From Catellatospora citrea (GTDB lineage: Bacteria > Actinomycetota > Actinomycetes > Mycobacteriales > Micromonosporaceae): a stretch of 64,000 nt of DNA. Below, in pieces: positions 25,309 to 34,717 of this stretch; position 1 is the first letter of the stretch, and the number at the start of each line of letters is the position of its first letter. A program made the translations under genes and the position numbers. Under the pieces are notes generated by a model that worked only from the letters and a program-made list of their open reading frames with translations, searched no databases and was not told the origin of the DNA. The stretch is from contig NZ_RAPR01000001.1 of the NCBI RefSeq assembly GCF_003610235.1, positions 6,944,001 through 7,008,000 on the forward strand, given 5' to 3'.

Positions 25309-25312
25309 AATG

Positions 25313-28300
25313 ATGCGGTCAGCTCGCACGATATCGGCGCTGGCACTGCTGGTGCTGGGCGTCTCGGCGGTGGCCCCGGGCGGCACACCGGCCGCGGCGC
25401 AGCCCCAGTCGCCGAAACCCGCGACCACACCCCCGGTCGCCGCCAAAGCACGGGCGGTCACTCTGCTCACCGGCGACACCGTCCACATCAGCACCATCGA
25501 CGGCCAGACGGCCGTCACCGTCGTGCCGGGCAAGGGACGGGAACGGATGCCGTTCCTCACCCACAGTGCCGGCGAGCAGGTGCGGGTCATCCCCGCCGAC
25601 GCCGTCGCCCTGCTCAACCGGGGCAAGCTCGACGAGCGGCTGTTCGACGTCTCGACGCTGATCGGCTTCGGCTACGACGACTCCCGGCCCACCCTGCCGC
25701 TCATCGTCCAGCACGCCGACACCACCCCCGCCGGCCTCACCGGCGCGCGGACCACCCGAGAACTGTCCGGGGCGAGCGCCGTCGCGCAGAACCGCGCGGA
25801 CGCGGTGTCCTTCTGGAACGGCATCACCTCCACCGCCGGCGGCACCGAGCGGCGGCTGCGCGCCGGGTTCGACAAGATCTGGCTCGACGGACTGCGCCGG
25901 CCGACCCTCGACGTGAGCGTCCCGCTGACCGGCGCGCCGCAGGCGTGGCAGGCCGGCTGGACCGGTGCGGGCGTCAAGGTCGGCGTGATCGACACCGGCG
26001 TCGACCAGACCCACCCCGACCTGGCCGGTCACGTCGCCGCGGCGGAGAACTTCACCGCCGAGCCCGACGCCCTCGACCGGGTCGGCCACGGCACCCACGT
26101 CGCCTCCACCATCGCCGGCAGCGGCGCCGCGTCGCAGGGCCGCTTCAAGGGCATGGCGCCCGGCGCGACCCTGTACAGCGCCAAGGTCTGCACCGTGGAC
26201 GGCTGCCCCGAGTCGGCGATCCTGGCCGGCATGAACTGGGCCGCCCAGCAGGGCGTCAAGGTCGCCAACATGAGCCTCGGCGGCCCGGACAGCCCGGCCA
26301 CCGACCCGATCGAGGCGGCCGTGGCCGACCTCACCCACCGCTACGGCATGCTGTTCGTCGTCGCCGCGGGCAACTCCGGCCTGGGCGGCGAGTCCACCGT
26401 GAACTCGCCCGGCAGCGTCACCGAGGCGCTGACCGTCGGCGCCGTCACCAAGACCGGTGAGCTGGCCGAGTTCTCCAGCCGTGGCCCGCGTGCGGGCGAC
26501 GCCGGCATCAAGCCGGACCTCACCGCGCCGGGCGTCGGCATCCTCGCCGCCCTCAGCAGCGTCTCCGACATGTGGCCCGACGCCGACAACCCGCAGTACA
26601 CCAGCCTCAACGGCACCTCGATGGCGACCCCGCACGTGGCCGGCGCGGCCGCGATGCTGTTCCAGCAGCACCCCGACTGGACCCCGGAGCGGATCAAGTC
26701 CACGCTGATGGCCGCCGCCCAGCCCAACGCCGCCATCGGCGTCTACGAGCAGGGCGCGGGCTTCCTCGACGTCGCCCGGGCGATCCGCCAGACCGTCACC
26801 GCCAGCCCGGTCAGCGTCGCCTTCGAGCGGACCACCACCGCGCAGACGCGCACCATCACGTACGCCAACAGCGGCCCTGCCGCGCTCACCCTGGCCGTGT
26901 CCCTGGCCGCCAAGGACGCCGACGGCAACCCCGCCCCGGCGGGCCTGTTCAGCCTCAGCGCCTCCTCGGTCACCGTCCCGGCCGGCGGCACCGCCACGGT
27001 GAACGTCACCGTGCAGGCCGGCGCCGGCCTGCCCGACCACTACGTCGGCGGTGAGGTCACCGCCACCGGCGGCGGCGCGCAGGTGCAGACCCCGGTCGCG
27101 CTCGACGTCGTCCGCCGTACGCTGGCGCTCAAGCTCGTCGGCCCCGACGGCGGCAAGCCGACCGCCGAGCAGGGCTGGGTGACCGTCCTGATGGACCTGG
27201 ACCGGCAGACCCTGCTGGTGCTCGACGACCCGACGGCCACCAGCCACCGGGTCCGCGCGGGCCGCTACCTGGTCCAGACGTACATGTTGACCGGCGACCC
27301 GTCCATGCCGGACATCACCTCGCTGGTGCGCCCGACCCTCGATCTGACCAGGGACCAGGCGCTCACCATGGACACCCGCACGGCGAAGCCGATCGCGGTG
27401 TCGGTGCCCGAACCGAAGGCGACCCTGGTCTTCCCGGACTCGGGCTGGACGATCCGGACCGAGCAGCCGCAGATCTGGGGCAGCAACGACCCGTTCGGCA
27501 CGCTGATGAACGTCCCGTTCGATCACGTACGCACGGCGCAGGCCGGAGCCGGCAAGACGCCCGGCTTCGTCTCCTACGTCCACGGCATCTGGGGCCAGGT
27601 CGACGCCGACGGCAGCCTGCACAACAGCCCCTACGTCTACCGGGCCTACTTCTACGAGCCGCAGCGGATGATGGCCGGCCTCACCCGCAAGCTGCGCGCG
27701 GGCGACTTCGCCACGGTCCGCTCGCAGATCGGCGCGGACGTCGCCGGGGTGCCGGTGGCCCGGACCGCGGTCGCGCACGTGCCCGGCAACTCGCCGGTCT
27801 ACCGCGACGAGCGCAACGTCCAGCCGAGCTTCACCTACGACGTGCCGCGCACCATCACCGAGTACTACAACCAGGACAAGGAGACGGTCTGGCAGTCGGT
27901 CTCGGCGCAGACCAGGTACACCTACTACCAGTCGGACTGGACCAGCTTCAAGCCCGGGAAGACGTACGACGTGAAGTGGGCCAACGCGGTGGCCGGTCCG
28001 GTCTTCCCGCAGCCGAACTTCGGCCAGCAGTACGCCACCCGCTACTGGGGCGACCAGATCGGCGGACCGGGGCCGCTGCACGGCGACGGCGCCGGGCACA
28101 TGGGCTTCCGGCACGTCCGTGGCGGCAGCGCGCAGGTGACCCTCTACCGCAACGGCGTCGAGATCGGCGCCGCGACCGAGGTGCCCTACGTGTGGCAGGT
28201 GCCCGCCGCGACCGGTGACTACCGGCTCGCCGCGACGTTCCGCAGCGACCCGGCGTTCACCCTGTCGACCGTCGTCGAGGCCGAGTGGACCTTCAAGTCC

Positions 28301-28648
28301 GGGCACGTGGCCGACGGCGACCTGGTGAAGCTGCCGCTGACCGCGATCCGGTACACCCCGGCGCTCGACATCGACAACCGGGCGCCGGCCGGGCGGTTGT
28401 TCACGATCCCGGTCTCCCTCGACCGCCAGGTCGGGGCGGCACCGGGCCGGACCAGGTCACTGACCGTCGAGGCTTCCTTCGACGACGGCAAGACCTGGCA
28501 CAAGCTGCCCGTGCTGCGGTTCGGCGAGCAGGCGACCGCTCTGGTGTACCACCCGGCCGGGGACGGTTTCGTGTCGCTGCGCGCCGCCGCGACCGACACC
28601 GCCGGCAACACCACCAAACAAACCGTCATCCGCGCCTACCGCTACTGA
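25313..28648 (+). CDS. Secreted subtilisin-like serine protease (S8), large
   Basis: An 1111-residue extracellular protease. Signal peptide about 1-32, then a propeptide-like region (ARAVTLLTGDTVHISTIDG...) to about 200. The S8 catalytic domain carries Asp227 (VIDTGVD), His259 (GHGTHVA), oxyanion Asn354 (AAGNSG) and Ser436 (NGTSMATPHVAGAA). The C-terminal half (about 500-1111) is beta-rich with an Fn3-like segment (RTITYANSGPAALTLAVSL) and long unassigned domains, as in large actinomycete subtilases. All catalytic residues are intact, so it should be active on proteins outside the cell. ATG 25313 is four bases after AGGAG; ATG 25310 is also possible. The gap of 110 bp to pstB and the hairpin over its ribosome site suggest separate control. 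Confidence 0.92.
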   Translation: MRSARTISALALLVLGVSAVAPGGTPAAAQPQSPKPATTPPVAAKARAVTLLTGDTVHISTIDGQTAVTVVPGKGRERMPFLTHSAGEQVRVIPADAVALLNRGKLDERLFDVSTLIGFGYDDSRPTLPLIVQHADTTPAGLTGARTTRELSGASAVAQNRADAVSFWNGITSTAGGTERRLRAGFDKIWLDGLRRPTLDVSVPLTGAPQAWQAGWTGAGVKVGVIDTGVDQTHPDLAGHVAAAENFTAEPDALDRVGHGTHVASTIAGSGAASQGRFKGMAPGATLYSAKVCTVDGCPESAILAGMNWAAQQGVKVANMSLGGPDSPATDPIEAAVADLTHRYGMLFVVAAGNSGLGGESTVNSPGSVTEALTVGAVTKTGELAEFSSRGPRAGDAGIKPDLTAPGVGILAALSSVSDMWPDADNPQYTSLNGTSMATPHVAGAAAMLFQQHPDWTPERIKSTLMAAAQPNAAIGVYEQGAGFLDVARAIRQTVTASPVSVAFERTTTAQTRTITYANSGPAALTLAVSLAAKDADGNPAPAGLFSLSASSVTVPAGGTATVNVTVQAGAGLPDHYVGGEVTATGGGAQVQTPVALDVVRRTLALKLVGPDGGKPTAEQGWVTVLMDLDRQTLLVLDDPTATSHRVRAGRYLVQTYMLTGDPSMPDITSLVRPTLDLTRDQALTMDTRTAKPIAVSVPEPKATLVFPDSGWTIRTEQPQIWGSNDPFGTLMNVPFDHVRTAQAGAGKTPGFVSYVHGIWGQVDADGSLHNSPYVYRAYFYEPQRMMAGLTRKLRAGDFATVRSQIGADVAGVPVARTAVAHVPGNSPVYRDERNVQPSFTYDVPRTITEYYNQDKETVWQSVSAQTRYTYYQSDWTSFKPGKTYDVKWANAVAGPVFPQPNFGQQYATRYWGDQIGGPGPLHGDGAGHMGFRHVRGGSAQVTLYRNGVEIGAATEVPYVWQVPAATGDYRLAATFRSDPAFTLSTVVEAEWTFKSGHVADGDLVKLPLTAIRYTPALDIDNRAPAGRLFTIPVSLDRQVGAAPGRTRSLTVEASFDDGKTWHKLPVLRFGEQATALVYHPAGDGFVSLRAAATDTAGNTTKQTVIRAYRY

Positions 28649-28651
28649 GGA

Positions 28652-28701
28652 AAGGAAGGGCACCTTCTTAACGGACGTCCGTTAAGAAGGTGCCCTTCCT
28701 T
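28652..28701. terminator. Bidirectional terminator, 50-bp perfect palindrome
   Basis: Two 25-bp arms with no spacer, centred between 28676 and 28677 at GGAC/GTCC. It starts 3 bases after the subtilase stop and ends 3 bases before the stop of the convergent SARP gene, so it serves both. Confidence 0.9.
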
Positions 28702-28704
28702 CGT

Positions 28705-31473
28705 TCAGCGCAGGCGGCTGAGGCGGTCGCGGATCTGGCGGGCCATCGGGGAGTCCGTTCCGTGGAGTTCGGCCAGCGCCTCCCGCCACGCCTGCCCGGC
28801 CGGCTCCGCAGCACCACCGGCGGCGTGGCAGTCGCCGACGGCGACCAGCACCTGCGCGGTGTGGTGGGCGGCCCCCGCGCCGCGGAACGTGTCGATCGCC
28901 TGCTGCCAGACCGCCAGCGCCTGCGGCAGGTCGCCGATCATCGAGTACGTGTGCGCCAGCCAGGACTGGGTCGTGCCCACCCCGTGCAGGTCACCGATGG
29001 CCTCGAACTGCCGCTGCGCCTGCACGAACATGTCCAGCGCGGCGGCGTGCCGGCCGAGCCGGCCCTGCGCCCGCGCGATGGCCAGCAGCGCGGTCGTCGC
29101 GCCCCGCACGTTGCCCTCGGCGTCGAACAGCGCCCGCGCGGCCTCGGCATGCTGCCGCGCCTCGGCGTAGCACTGCTGGTCCAGCCTGATCTCGGCGATG
29201 TTGTTCTCCACGTGGCCCTGCTCGGTGCGCAGCCCGAGCCGCTCGAAGATCGCCCCGGCCTGCTGCAGGTGCGACAACCCGCCGTCCAGATCGGTCAGGA
29301 AGTAGCACGCCCCGGCGAGGCTACGGTGCAGCAGCGCCCGCACCGCCGGATCGTCGCCGGCCGCGGCCAGGCCGGCGCCCGCCATCGCCGCCCACTGCCT
29401 GAACTGCGCCGTGTCCTGGAAGAAGTTCTGCATGGCCAGCGCGATCCGCCACGCCGTACGCGGCCGCCCACGTTCCTGCGCCCGCGCGACGACCTCGGTC
29501 AGCACCCGCTGCTCGGCCGCGAACCACGCCATCGCGTCGTCCCGGTCGGAGAAGCGCCGCCCGGTCACCCCCTGGCCGGACGGCTCCGGCTCCGGCAGCG
29601 GCACCTGCGGCAGCAACAGCAGATGCGCCGCGTACGCACTCAGCTCGTAATAGTCGTGGACCCGCGCGACGGCGGCGTCCCGCTCGGCCGCGTCGTCGTG
29701 CTCCTCCCCGAGCTCCACCGCATAGGCCCGCAGCAGGTCGTGCATCCGCCACCGGCCGCCGCCCGGCCGCACCAGCATCTGCGCCCCGAGCTCGCCGAGC
29801 AGGCCACGGGCGAAGCGGGCGGGCAGGCCGCCCAGTGCGGCCGCCGCCTGCGTGCTCAACTCCCCGGCGGGGTGCAGGGGCAGCAGCCGGAACAGCCGCG
29901 CCGCCTCAGGCGTCAGCGCCCGGTACGACCAGGAGAAGATCGCCTCCAGATCGGCGTGCGCGTCCCCGAACCCGGACAACCGGCCGTCGGCCCCGGCCAG
30001 CTCACCGACGACCGCCGGCAGGCTCAACCCGGGCCGGCCCACGCTACGGGTCGCGACCAGCGCCAGCGCCAGCGGCAGCCGACCACACCGCAAGATGATC
30101 TCACCGACGGCCGCCGGATCGGCGGCCACCGCGTCACCGAGCCGGCGGGCGAGCAGCTCGCGGGCCTCGGTGTCGGTCAGCAGATCCAGATGCAGCGCGT
30201 GCGCGCCCGCCGAACCCGCCACACCGGTGATGCGGCGGCGGCTGGTGGCGATGACCAGGCTGCCGCCGGTGCCCGGCAGCAGATGCCGGATCTGGTCCCA
30301 GTCACGGCAGTTGTCGAGCAGGATCAGCATCCGCCGCTCGGCCAGGATGCTGCGGTACAGACCCGCCTGGGCGTGCAGCTCGGCAGGGATGGCGGCCGGC
30401 GCGACCCCGAGCGACCAGAGGAAACCGCGCAGCGCCTCCGCCGGAGTCATCACCGAGTCGCCGGAGTCGAAACCGCGCAGATCCGCGTGCAGCTGCCCGT
30501 CGGGGTAGCGGGCGGCCAGCCGGTGCGACAGGTGCACCGCCAGCGTGGTCTTGCCGACGCCGGGCATGCCGTCGATGACCAGCGCGGTCGTCCGCGGGTC
30601 GCCGGCCAGCAGCGCCCGGGCGGCGGCCATGACCTCTCGGCGACCGGCGAAATAGGGATGGTCGGCCGGCAGCTGCGCCGGCGGCTCGACCCCGACCGGC
30701 ACCGGGGTGCCCTGGTCGAGCAGGCTGTCGCGGGCCGCGCGCAGCGCGCCGCCCGGCGCGATGCCCAGCTCCTCGGCGAGCCGGTGCTCGACGTCGGCAT
30801 ACGCCGCCAGGGCCTCGGCCCGCCGGCCGTCGGCGGCCAGCGCCAGCAGCAGCCTCGCCTGCAGCTGTTCGTCCAGCGGTTCGTCCCCGGCGGCCCGCCT
30901 GATCGCGGGCAGCACCAGGTGGGCGCACCCGGCCCGCAACGCGGCGTCGGCCGCTGCCCGCACGGCCGCGAACCGCTCCCCGTCGACGGCCGCGAACTCC
31001 GGATGGGCGCTGCTCGCGGCGTGCAGGCCCGCGGCGCACCGGTCCCGCCACAACGCCAGCGCCTGCAGGTAGATCTGCACGGCAGGCTCGCCCGAGGCGG
31101 CCGCGGCCTCGGCGACCAGGCGCCGGAAACGCAGCAGGTCGAGCGACTCGTCCTCGATGCGCAGCCGGTATTCGGCGCCGTCACGGACCAGCACCGAGCC
31201 GGCCGCGCGTGTCGGCAGGCCCGGCTCGAAGCGCCGCCGCAGCGTGCCGATGTGCCGGTGCACCACGTTGACCGCACTCGGCGGGGGATCGGACTCCCAG
31301 AGCAGGTCGACGAACTCGGCGACGCTGACCGCGCCGCCGGCCCTGGCCAGCAGCAGCGCGAGGATCAACCGCTGCTGGCGGGTGCCGAGGTCCAGCTCGG
31401 ACCGGTCGCGCCAGGCCCGCACCGGGCCGAGGACGGAAAACGAGAGCGGGCTGGTCATCCTGGCGCGGTCCAC
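28705..31473 (-). CDS. SARP / NB-ARC / TPR regulator, full length (AfsR-like)
   Basis: A 922-residue pathway-type regulator. Residues about 10-100 are the OmpR-like DNA-binding domain (FSVLGPVRAWRDRSELDLGTRQQRLILALLLARAG), about 105-250 the BTAD domain, then NB-ARC with P-loop GMPGVGKTT and Walker B MLILLDNCRD, a winged helix (WRMHDLLRAYAVELG) and TPRs to the end. This is the complete AfsR architecture; the two other SARPs in the window are shorter versions. It presumably activates transcription when its TPRs sense a signal. The start is a GTG at 31473, or ATG 31458 (MTSPLSFSVLGP), which fits the paralogues better. The ECF sigma gene lies upstream on the same strand. Confidence 0.88.
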   Translation of the reverse strand: MDRARMTSPLSFSVLGPVRAWRDRSELDLGTRQQRLILALLLARAGGAVSVAEFVDLLWESDPPPSAVNVVHRHIGTLRRRFEPGLPTRAAGSVLVRDGAEYRLRIEDESLDLLRFRRLVAEAAAASGEPAVQIYLQALALWRDRCAAGLHAASSAHPEFAAVDGERFAAVRAAADAALRAGCAHLVLPAIRRAAGDEPLDEQLQARLLLALAADGRRAEALAAYADVEHRLAEELGIAPGGALRAARDSLLDQGTPVPVGVEPPAQLPADHPYFAGRREVMAAARALLAGDPRTTALVIDGMPGVGKTTLAVHLSHRLAARYPDGQLHADLRGFDSGDSVMTPAEALRGFLWSLGVAPAAIPAELHAQAGLYRSILAERRMLILLDNCRDWDQIRHLLPGTGGSLVIATSRRRITGVAGSAGAHALHLDLLTDTEARELLARRLGDAVAADPAAVGEIILRCGRLPLALALVATRSVGRPGLSLPAVVGELAGADGRLSGFGDAHADLEAIFSWSYRALTPEAARLFRLLPLHPAGELSTQAAAALGGLPARFARGLLGELGAQMLVRPGGGRWRMHDLLRAYAVELGEEHDDAAERDAAVARVHDYYELSAYAAHLLLLPQVPLPEPEPSGQGVTGRRFSDRDDAMAWFAAEQRVLTEVVARAQERGRPRTAWRIALAMQNFFQDTAQFRQWAAMAGAGLAAAGDDPAVRALLHRSLAGACYFLTDLDGGLSHLQQAGAIFERLGLRTEQGHVENNIAEIRLDQQCYAEARQHAEAARALFDAEGNVRGATTALLAIARAQGRLGRHAAALDMFVQAQRQFEAIGDLHGVGTTQSWLAHTYSMIGDLPQALAVWQQAIDTFRGAGAAHHTAQVLVAVGDCHAAGGAAEPAGQAWREALAELHGTDSPMARQIRDRLSRLR

Positions 31474-31591
31474 GGGAGGCTGTTGGTCACGATCGCCGTA
31501 GCGTGGCAGGACTCATGTCGCGAGGGCAGCGGGCCTTCCGGTGCTGTGAACTTGGCCGCAACGCCGGAACCACAGCCCGGCGCGGTGCGTC

Positions 31592-32116
31592 TCAGGCGGC
31601 CTTGAGGCTGGTGCGCAGGGCGCACAACGCATAGTGAGTCCGCGACTTCACCGTGCCGACCGGCATGCCCAGCCGACCCGCGACCTCCTTGGGGGACCGC
31701 CCGACCAGGTAAACCTCGCAGAGCAGGCTGCGCTGCGCCGGGCTCAGCCGGCCGAGCGCCTGCCGGACCGCGTACGACGCCAGCGCGGACCCGGTGGTGT
31801 CGTCCGCGCCGGGGATCCAGGTCATGTCGACGAGGTGGACTTCGGCCGGGCGGCGCAGCCGCAGCCGCACGCCGTCGACGACGAGCCGCCGCGCGACGGT
31901 CAGCAGCCACCGGCGGGCGGCACCCGGCTCTTCCGGCACCGCGTCGAGGTGCCGCCACGCCCGCAGCATCGTCTCCTGGAGCAGGTCCTCGGCGGTCTGC
32001 CGCTGGCCGTGGGTCAGCCCGAGCAGCAGACCCAGCACGGCACGGGCGTGGTCGGCGTGCAGTGCGGTCATGCGCTCGGCCGCGGTGGCCGTCGTCTCGT
32101 CGGGTGCCGGCAGCAC
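31592..32116 (-). CDS. ECF RNA polymerase sigma factor
   Basis: A 174-residue sigma-70 family factor of the extracytoplasmic function type. Region 2 covers about 18-75 (AVLGLLLGLTHGQRQTAEDLLQETMLRAWRHL), region 4 about 115-168 (ALGRLSPAQRSLLCEVYLVGRSPKEVAGRLGMPVGTVKSRTHYALCALR), with the usual linker. GTG at 32116 has GGGAGGA five bases upstream. No anti-sigma or zinc-finger gene adjoins it; both neighbours on the same strand are SARP regulators. It may be controlled by transcription or by a distant partner. Directs RNA polymerase to a dedicated promoter set that I cannot identify here. Confidence 0.9.
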   Translation of the reverse strand: MLPAPDETTATAAERMTALHADHARAVLGLLLGLTHGQRQTAEDLLQETMLRAWRHLDAVPEEPGAARRWLLTVARRLVVDGVRLRLRRPAEVHLVDMTWIPGADDTTGSALASYAVRQALGRLSPAQRSLLCEVYLVGRSPKEVAGRLGMPVGTVKSRTHYALCALRTSLKAA

Positions 32117-32300
32117 GTATTCCTCCCACAGGCAGGAACAACGGATGATCGAGGCACGAGCCTAGGGATCATCGATGCGATTGGACTGACGCCCGAGTGC
32201 GGATCCAGTGCCGTCACCGTGTGCGATCACGCGCGGATGCGCCGTGACCGGCGGACCGGCCGCCGCCAGGTTCGGCAGCGCCGGCAAAGCCTCGGTGCGA

Positions 32301-34175
32301 TTACCTGACGGCCCGGTGGAACTGCAGGCAGCGCAGCTGTGCGGCGGCGCGCTCGGCCGGACTGTCGGTCTCCTCGCCCAACTCCGTGGCGTAGGCCAGC
32401 AGCAGGCCGTGGGTGCGGTAGCGGCCCGGCAGGTCCTCGCTGACCAGATGCGCGCGGCTCAGCTCGCCGAGCAGCGCTCGCGCGACACGTGGTGCGACGC
32501 CGGCCAGCGCCGCCGCGCCGGCGATCGAGACATCGGGACCGGGATGGGCCGGCAGCAGCCGGAACAGCCGGGCCGCCGGGGCGGACAGTGCCTGATAGGA
32601 CCAGGAGAAGACGGCACGCAGGCCGGTCTGCGGGTCGTCACCGTCGAACCCGTCCAGGCTCTCGGGTTCGCGGGCCAGTTCCGTGGCGATCTGCGCGAGC
32701 GGAGTGGGCGGCAGGCTCGCCGCGCGAGCGGCGACCACGGCCAGCGCCAGGGGCAGCCGCCCGCAGCCCGCGACGACGGCGTCGACCGCGGCCGGGTCCG
32801 CCGCGCCGCGGCCCGCGCCGAGCATTCCCAGCAGCATCGCCCGGGCATCGTCGACGCCGGGCAGGCCGACCGGCAACGGGTGCGCGCCGGCCGCGGTCTG
32901 CAGGGTGCTCAACCGGCTGCGGCTGGTGACGATCACCAGGCAGTCGGGGGTGCCGGGCAGCAGATGCCGGACCTGCTCGGCGTCGCGGCAGTTGTCGAGC
33001 ACGACCAGCACGCGCCGACCCGCGAGCCTGCTGCGGTATAGGCCCGCCTGGGCGTGCAACTCGGCGGGAATGCCCTCCTGGGACACCCCGAGCGAGCCGA
33101 GGAAGCCGCGCAGCGCCTCGGCCGGGCTCATCACCGGCTCCCGCCCGTATCCGCGCAGGTCCACGTACAGCTGCCCGTCGGGGTAGCCGGCGGCGAACTC
33201 GTGGGCGAGGTGGACGGCGAGCGCGGACTTGCCGACGCCGGGCATGCCGTCGATCGCGAGCAGCCTCGGCCCGCCCGGACGCGCCAGCGCCGCCCGGGCG
33301 TCGGCGAGCAGCGCGTCCCGGCCGCTGAAGGCGGGCAGGCCCGGCGGCAGCTGCGCCGGCCGGGGCAGCGCAGCCGGCGACTCGGCACGCCCCGGCTGGG
33401 TGCGCTGGTGCAACAGCCGGTCGTACGCCTCCCGCAGCTCCTCGCCCGGATCGACGCCCAGCTCCTCGGCCAGCCGCCGTCGGACCAGCCGGTACATCTC
33501 GACGGCTTCGGCCTGGCGGCCGTCGGCGGCCAGCGCCAGCAGCAGCCGGCTCTGCAGCGACTCGTCGAGCGGGTGCTGCTCGGCGGCCTGCCGCAGCGGC
33601 GACAGCACCGCGCCCAGTCGACCGCAGCGCTCGGCGGCGTCCGCGGCCTCACGCACGGCCTGGGCGCGTTCGGCCTCCACGGCGAGAAACGCCGGATGTC
33701 GGCGGGAGGCAGGTTCCAGGCCCGCGGCGCACCGGCCGCGCCACAGCCGCAGCCCGGCCAGCGAATGCCGCAGCGCCGACTCCGGGTCCCCGTCGTGCAG
33801 GGCCCGGCTCGCCAGCCGGCTCAGCGACCGGAACTTCAGCAGGTCCAGCGACTGCTCGTCCGCGCGCAGTCGGTAGCTGGCCAGCTCCCGGACGAGGTGC
33901 CGGCCCGTGGCGCGGGTGGGCAGGCCGGGTTCGAGCAGCCGCCGCAGTTCCCCGATGTGCCGGTGCACGACGTTCACGGCGCTGGCCGGGGCCTGCTCGT
34001 CCCAGAGCAGGTCCACCAGCTCCGTCACCGAGACCGGAGCACCCGCCCGGGCCAGCAGCAACGCCAGCACCAGGCGCTGCTGGCGGGTGCCCAGATGCAG
34101 TTCGGCACCGGCGCGGACGACCATGATCGAGCCGAGCACCGAGAAGCCGACCGTCTCACCCGCCTCCGCCTGCAC
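32301..34175 (-). CDS. SARP / NB-ARC regulator without TPR part
   Basis: A 624-residue SARP. DNA-binding domain (VGFSVLGSIMVVRAGAELHLGTRQQRLVLALLL), BTAD domain, NB-ARC ATPase with P-loop GMPGVGKSA and Walker B VLVVLDNCRD, GRLPLALAVV, and a winged helix (YRTHGLLLAYATELG). It stops soon after, so the TPR sensor region present in the paralogue at 28705 is missing. GTG 34175 aligns with the paralogous N-termini; the frame runs on to 34271 without family similarity. A -10-like TACCGT ends seven bases before this GTG, so the mRNA may be leaderless. It is closely related to the SARPs at 10846 and 28705. Confidence 0.85.
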   Translation of the reverse strand: MQAEAGETVGFSVLGSIMVVRAGAELHLGTRQQRLVLALLLARAGAPVSVTELVDLLWDEQAPASAVNVVHRHIGELRRLLEPGLPTRATGRHLVRELASYRLRADEQSLDLLKFRSLSRLASRALHDGDPESALRHSLAGLRLWRGRCAAGLEPASRRHPAFLAVEAERAQAVREAADAAERCGRLGAVLSPLRQAAEQHPLDESLQSRLLLALAADGRQAEAVEMYRLVRRRLAEELGVDPGEELREAYDRLLHQRTQPGRAESPAALPRPAQLPPGLPAFSGRDALLADARAALARPGGPRLLAIDGMPGVGKSALAVHLAHEFAAGYPDGQLYVDLRGYGREPVMSPAEALRGFLGSLGVSQEGIPAELHAQAGLYRSRLAGRRVLVVLDNCRDAEQVRHLLPGTPDCLVIVTSRSRLSTLQTAAGAHPLPVGLPGVDDARAMLLGMLGAGRGAADPAAVDAVVAGCGRLPLALAVVAARAASLPPTPLAQIATELAREPESLDGFDGDDPQTGLRAVFSWSYQALSAPAARLFRLLPAHPGPDVSIAGAAALAGVAPRVARALLGELSRAHLVSEDLPGRYRTHGLLLAYATELGEETDSPAERAAAQLRCLQFHRAVR

Positions 34176-34281
34176 AGCGGCAACGGTAACCGGCCGCCCC
34201 GCGACCTGCAGTCGGGGCCGCAAGCCCGAGGAACGCGAACACGCCGTCCGTGCCGGGACGAGGCCCAGCACAACCTTGCAG

Positions 34282-34626
34282 CTACAGGGCAGTCACCGTC
34301 TGTCCCAGGATGCGGGCGAGCGCGTCGTAATCGACGGCCTGCCCATCCTTGATGTCGACGGCCTTGCGCTCGCCGTTGCCCAATGACCGCAGGAACCCCT
34401 TGACCTCCGCGACGTCCGTCGCGTTGAACACCATGAACGAGACCTTGTCCTTGGCCACCGCGATGACGGCCGCGTAGTGCCCGTTCTTGAGGTAGTGCGG
34501 CTTGCCGTACTGGAGCCGCTCCTCGACACCGGGAACGGTCTGGCCGACCATCGCACGTAGTTTCTCGCACACGTCGATCTGCCACGGCTGCTGCTTGTTG
34601 ATGTACTGGGTGACCTCGTCGCTCAC
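34282..34626 (-). CDS. DUF1801-family protein
   Basis: A 114-residue cytoplasmic protein of the DUF1801 (YdhG-like) family: EVTQYINKQQPWQIDVCEKLRAMVGQTVPGVEERLQYGKPHYLKNGHYAAVIAVAKDKVSFMVF. The family is small and of unknown function, with a fold like proteins that bind small ligands. The GTG at 34626 has AAGGAGAAG six bases upstream, a clear ribosome site. Divergent from the acyltransferase fusion gene, with a 90-bp intergenic space. Confidence 0.8.
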   Translation of the reverse strand: MSDEVTQYINKQQPWQIDVCEKLRAMVGQTVPGVEERLQYGKPHYLKNGHYAAVIAVAKDKVSFMVFNATDVAEVKGFLRSLGNGERKAVDIKDGQAVDYDALARILGQTVTAL

Positions 34627-34717
34627 GGTCTTCTCCTTGTCGTAGATCCGGACCGTACCGGCCGTCACCGACAACAGTCCCGGACAAGCGATCTGGAACT
34701 CCCCGCGCAGATGCGAA

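Noticed and set aside
25319..28306. 995-codon minus-strand open frame opposite the subtilase
   Set aside because: The subtilase shows a complete catalytic triad and oxyanion Asn; the antisense frame has no recognisable motif.
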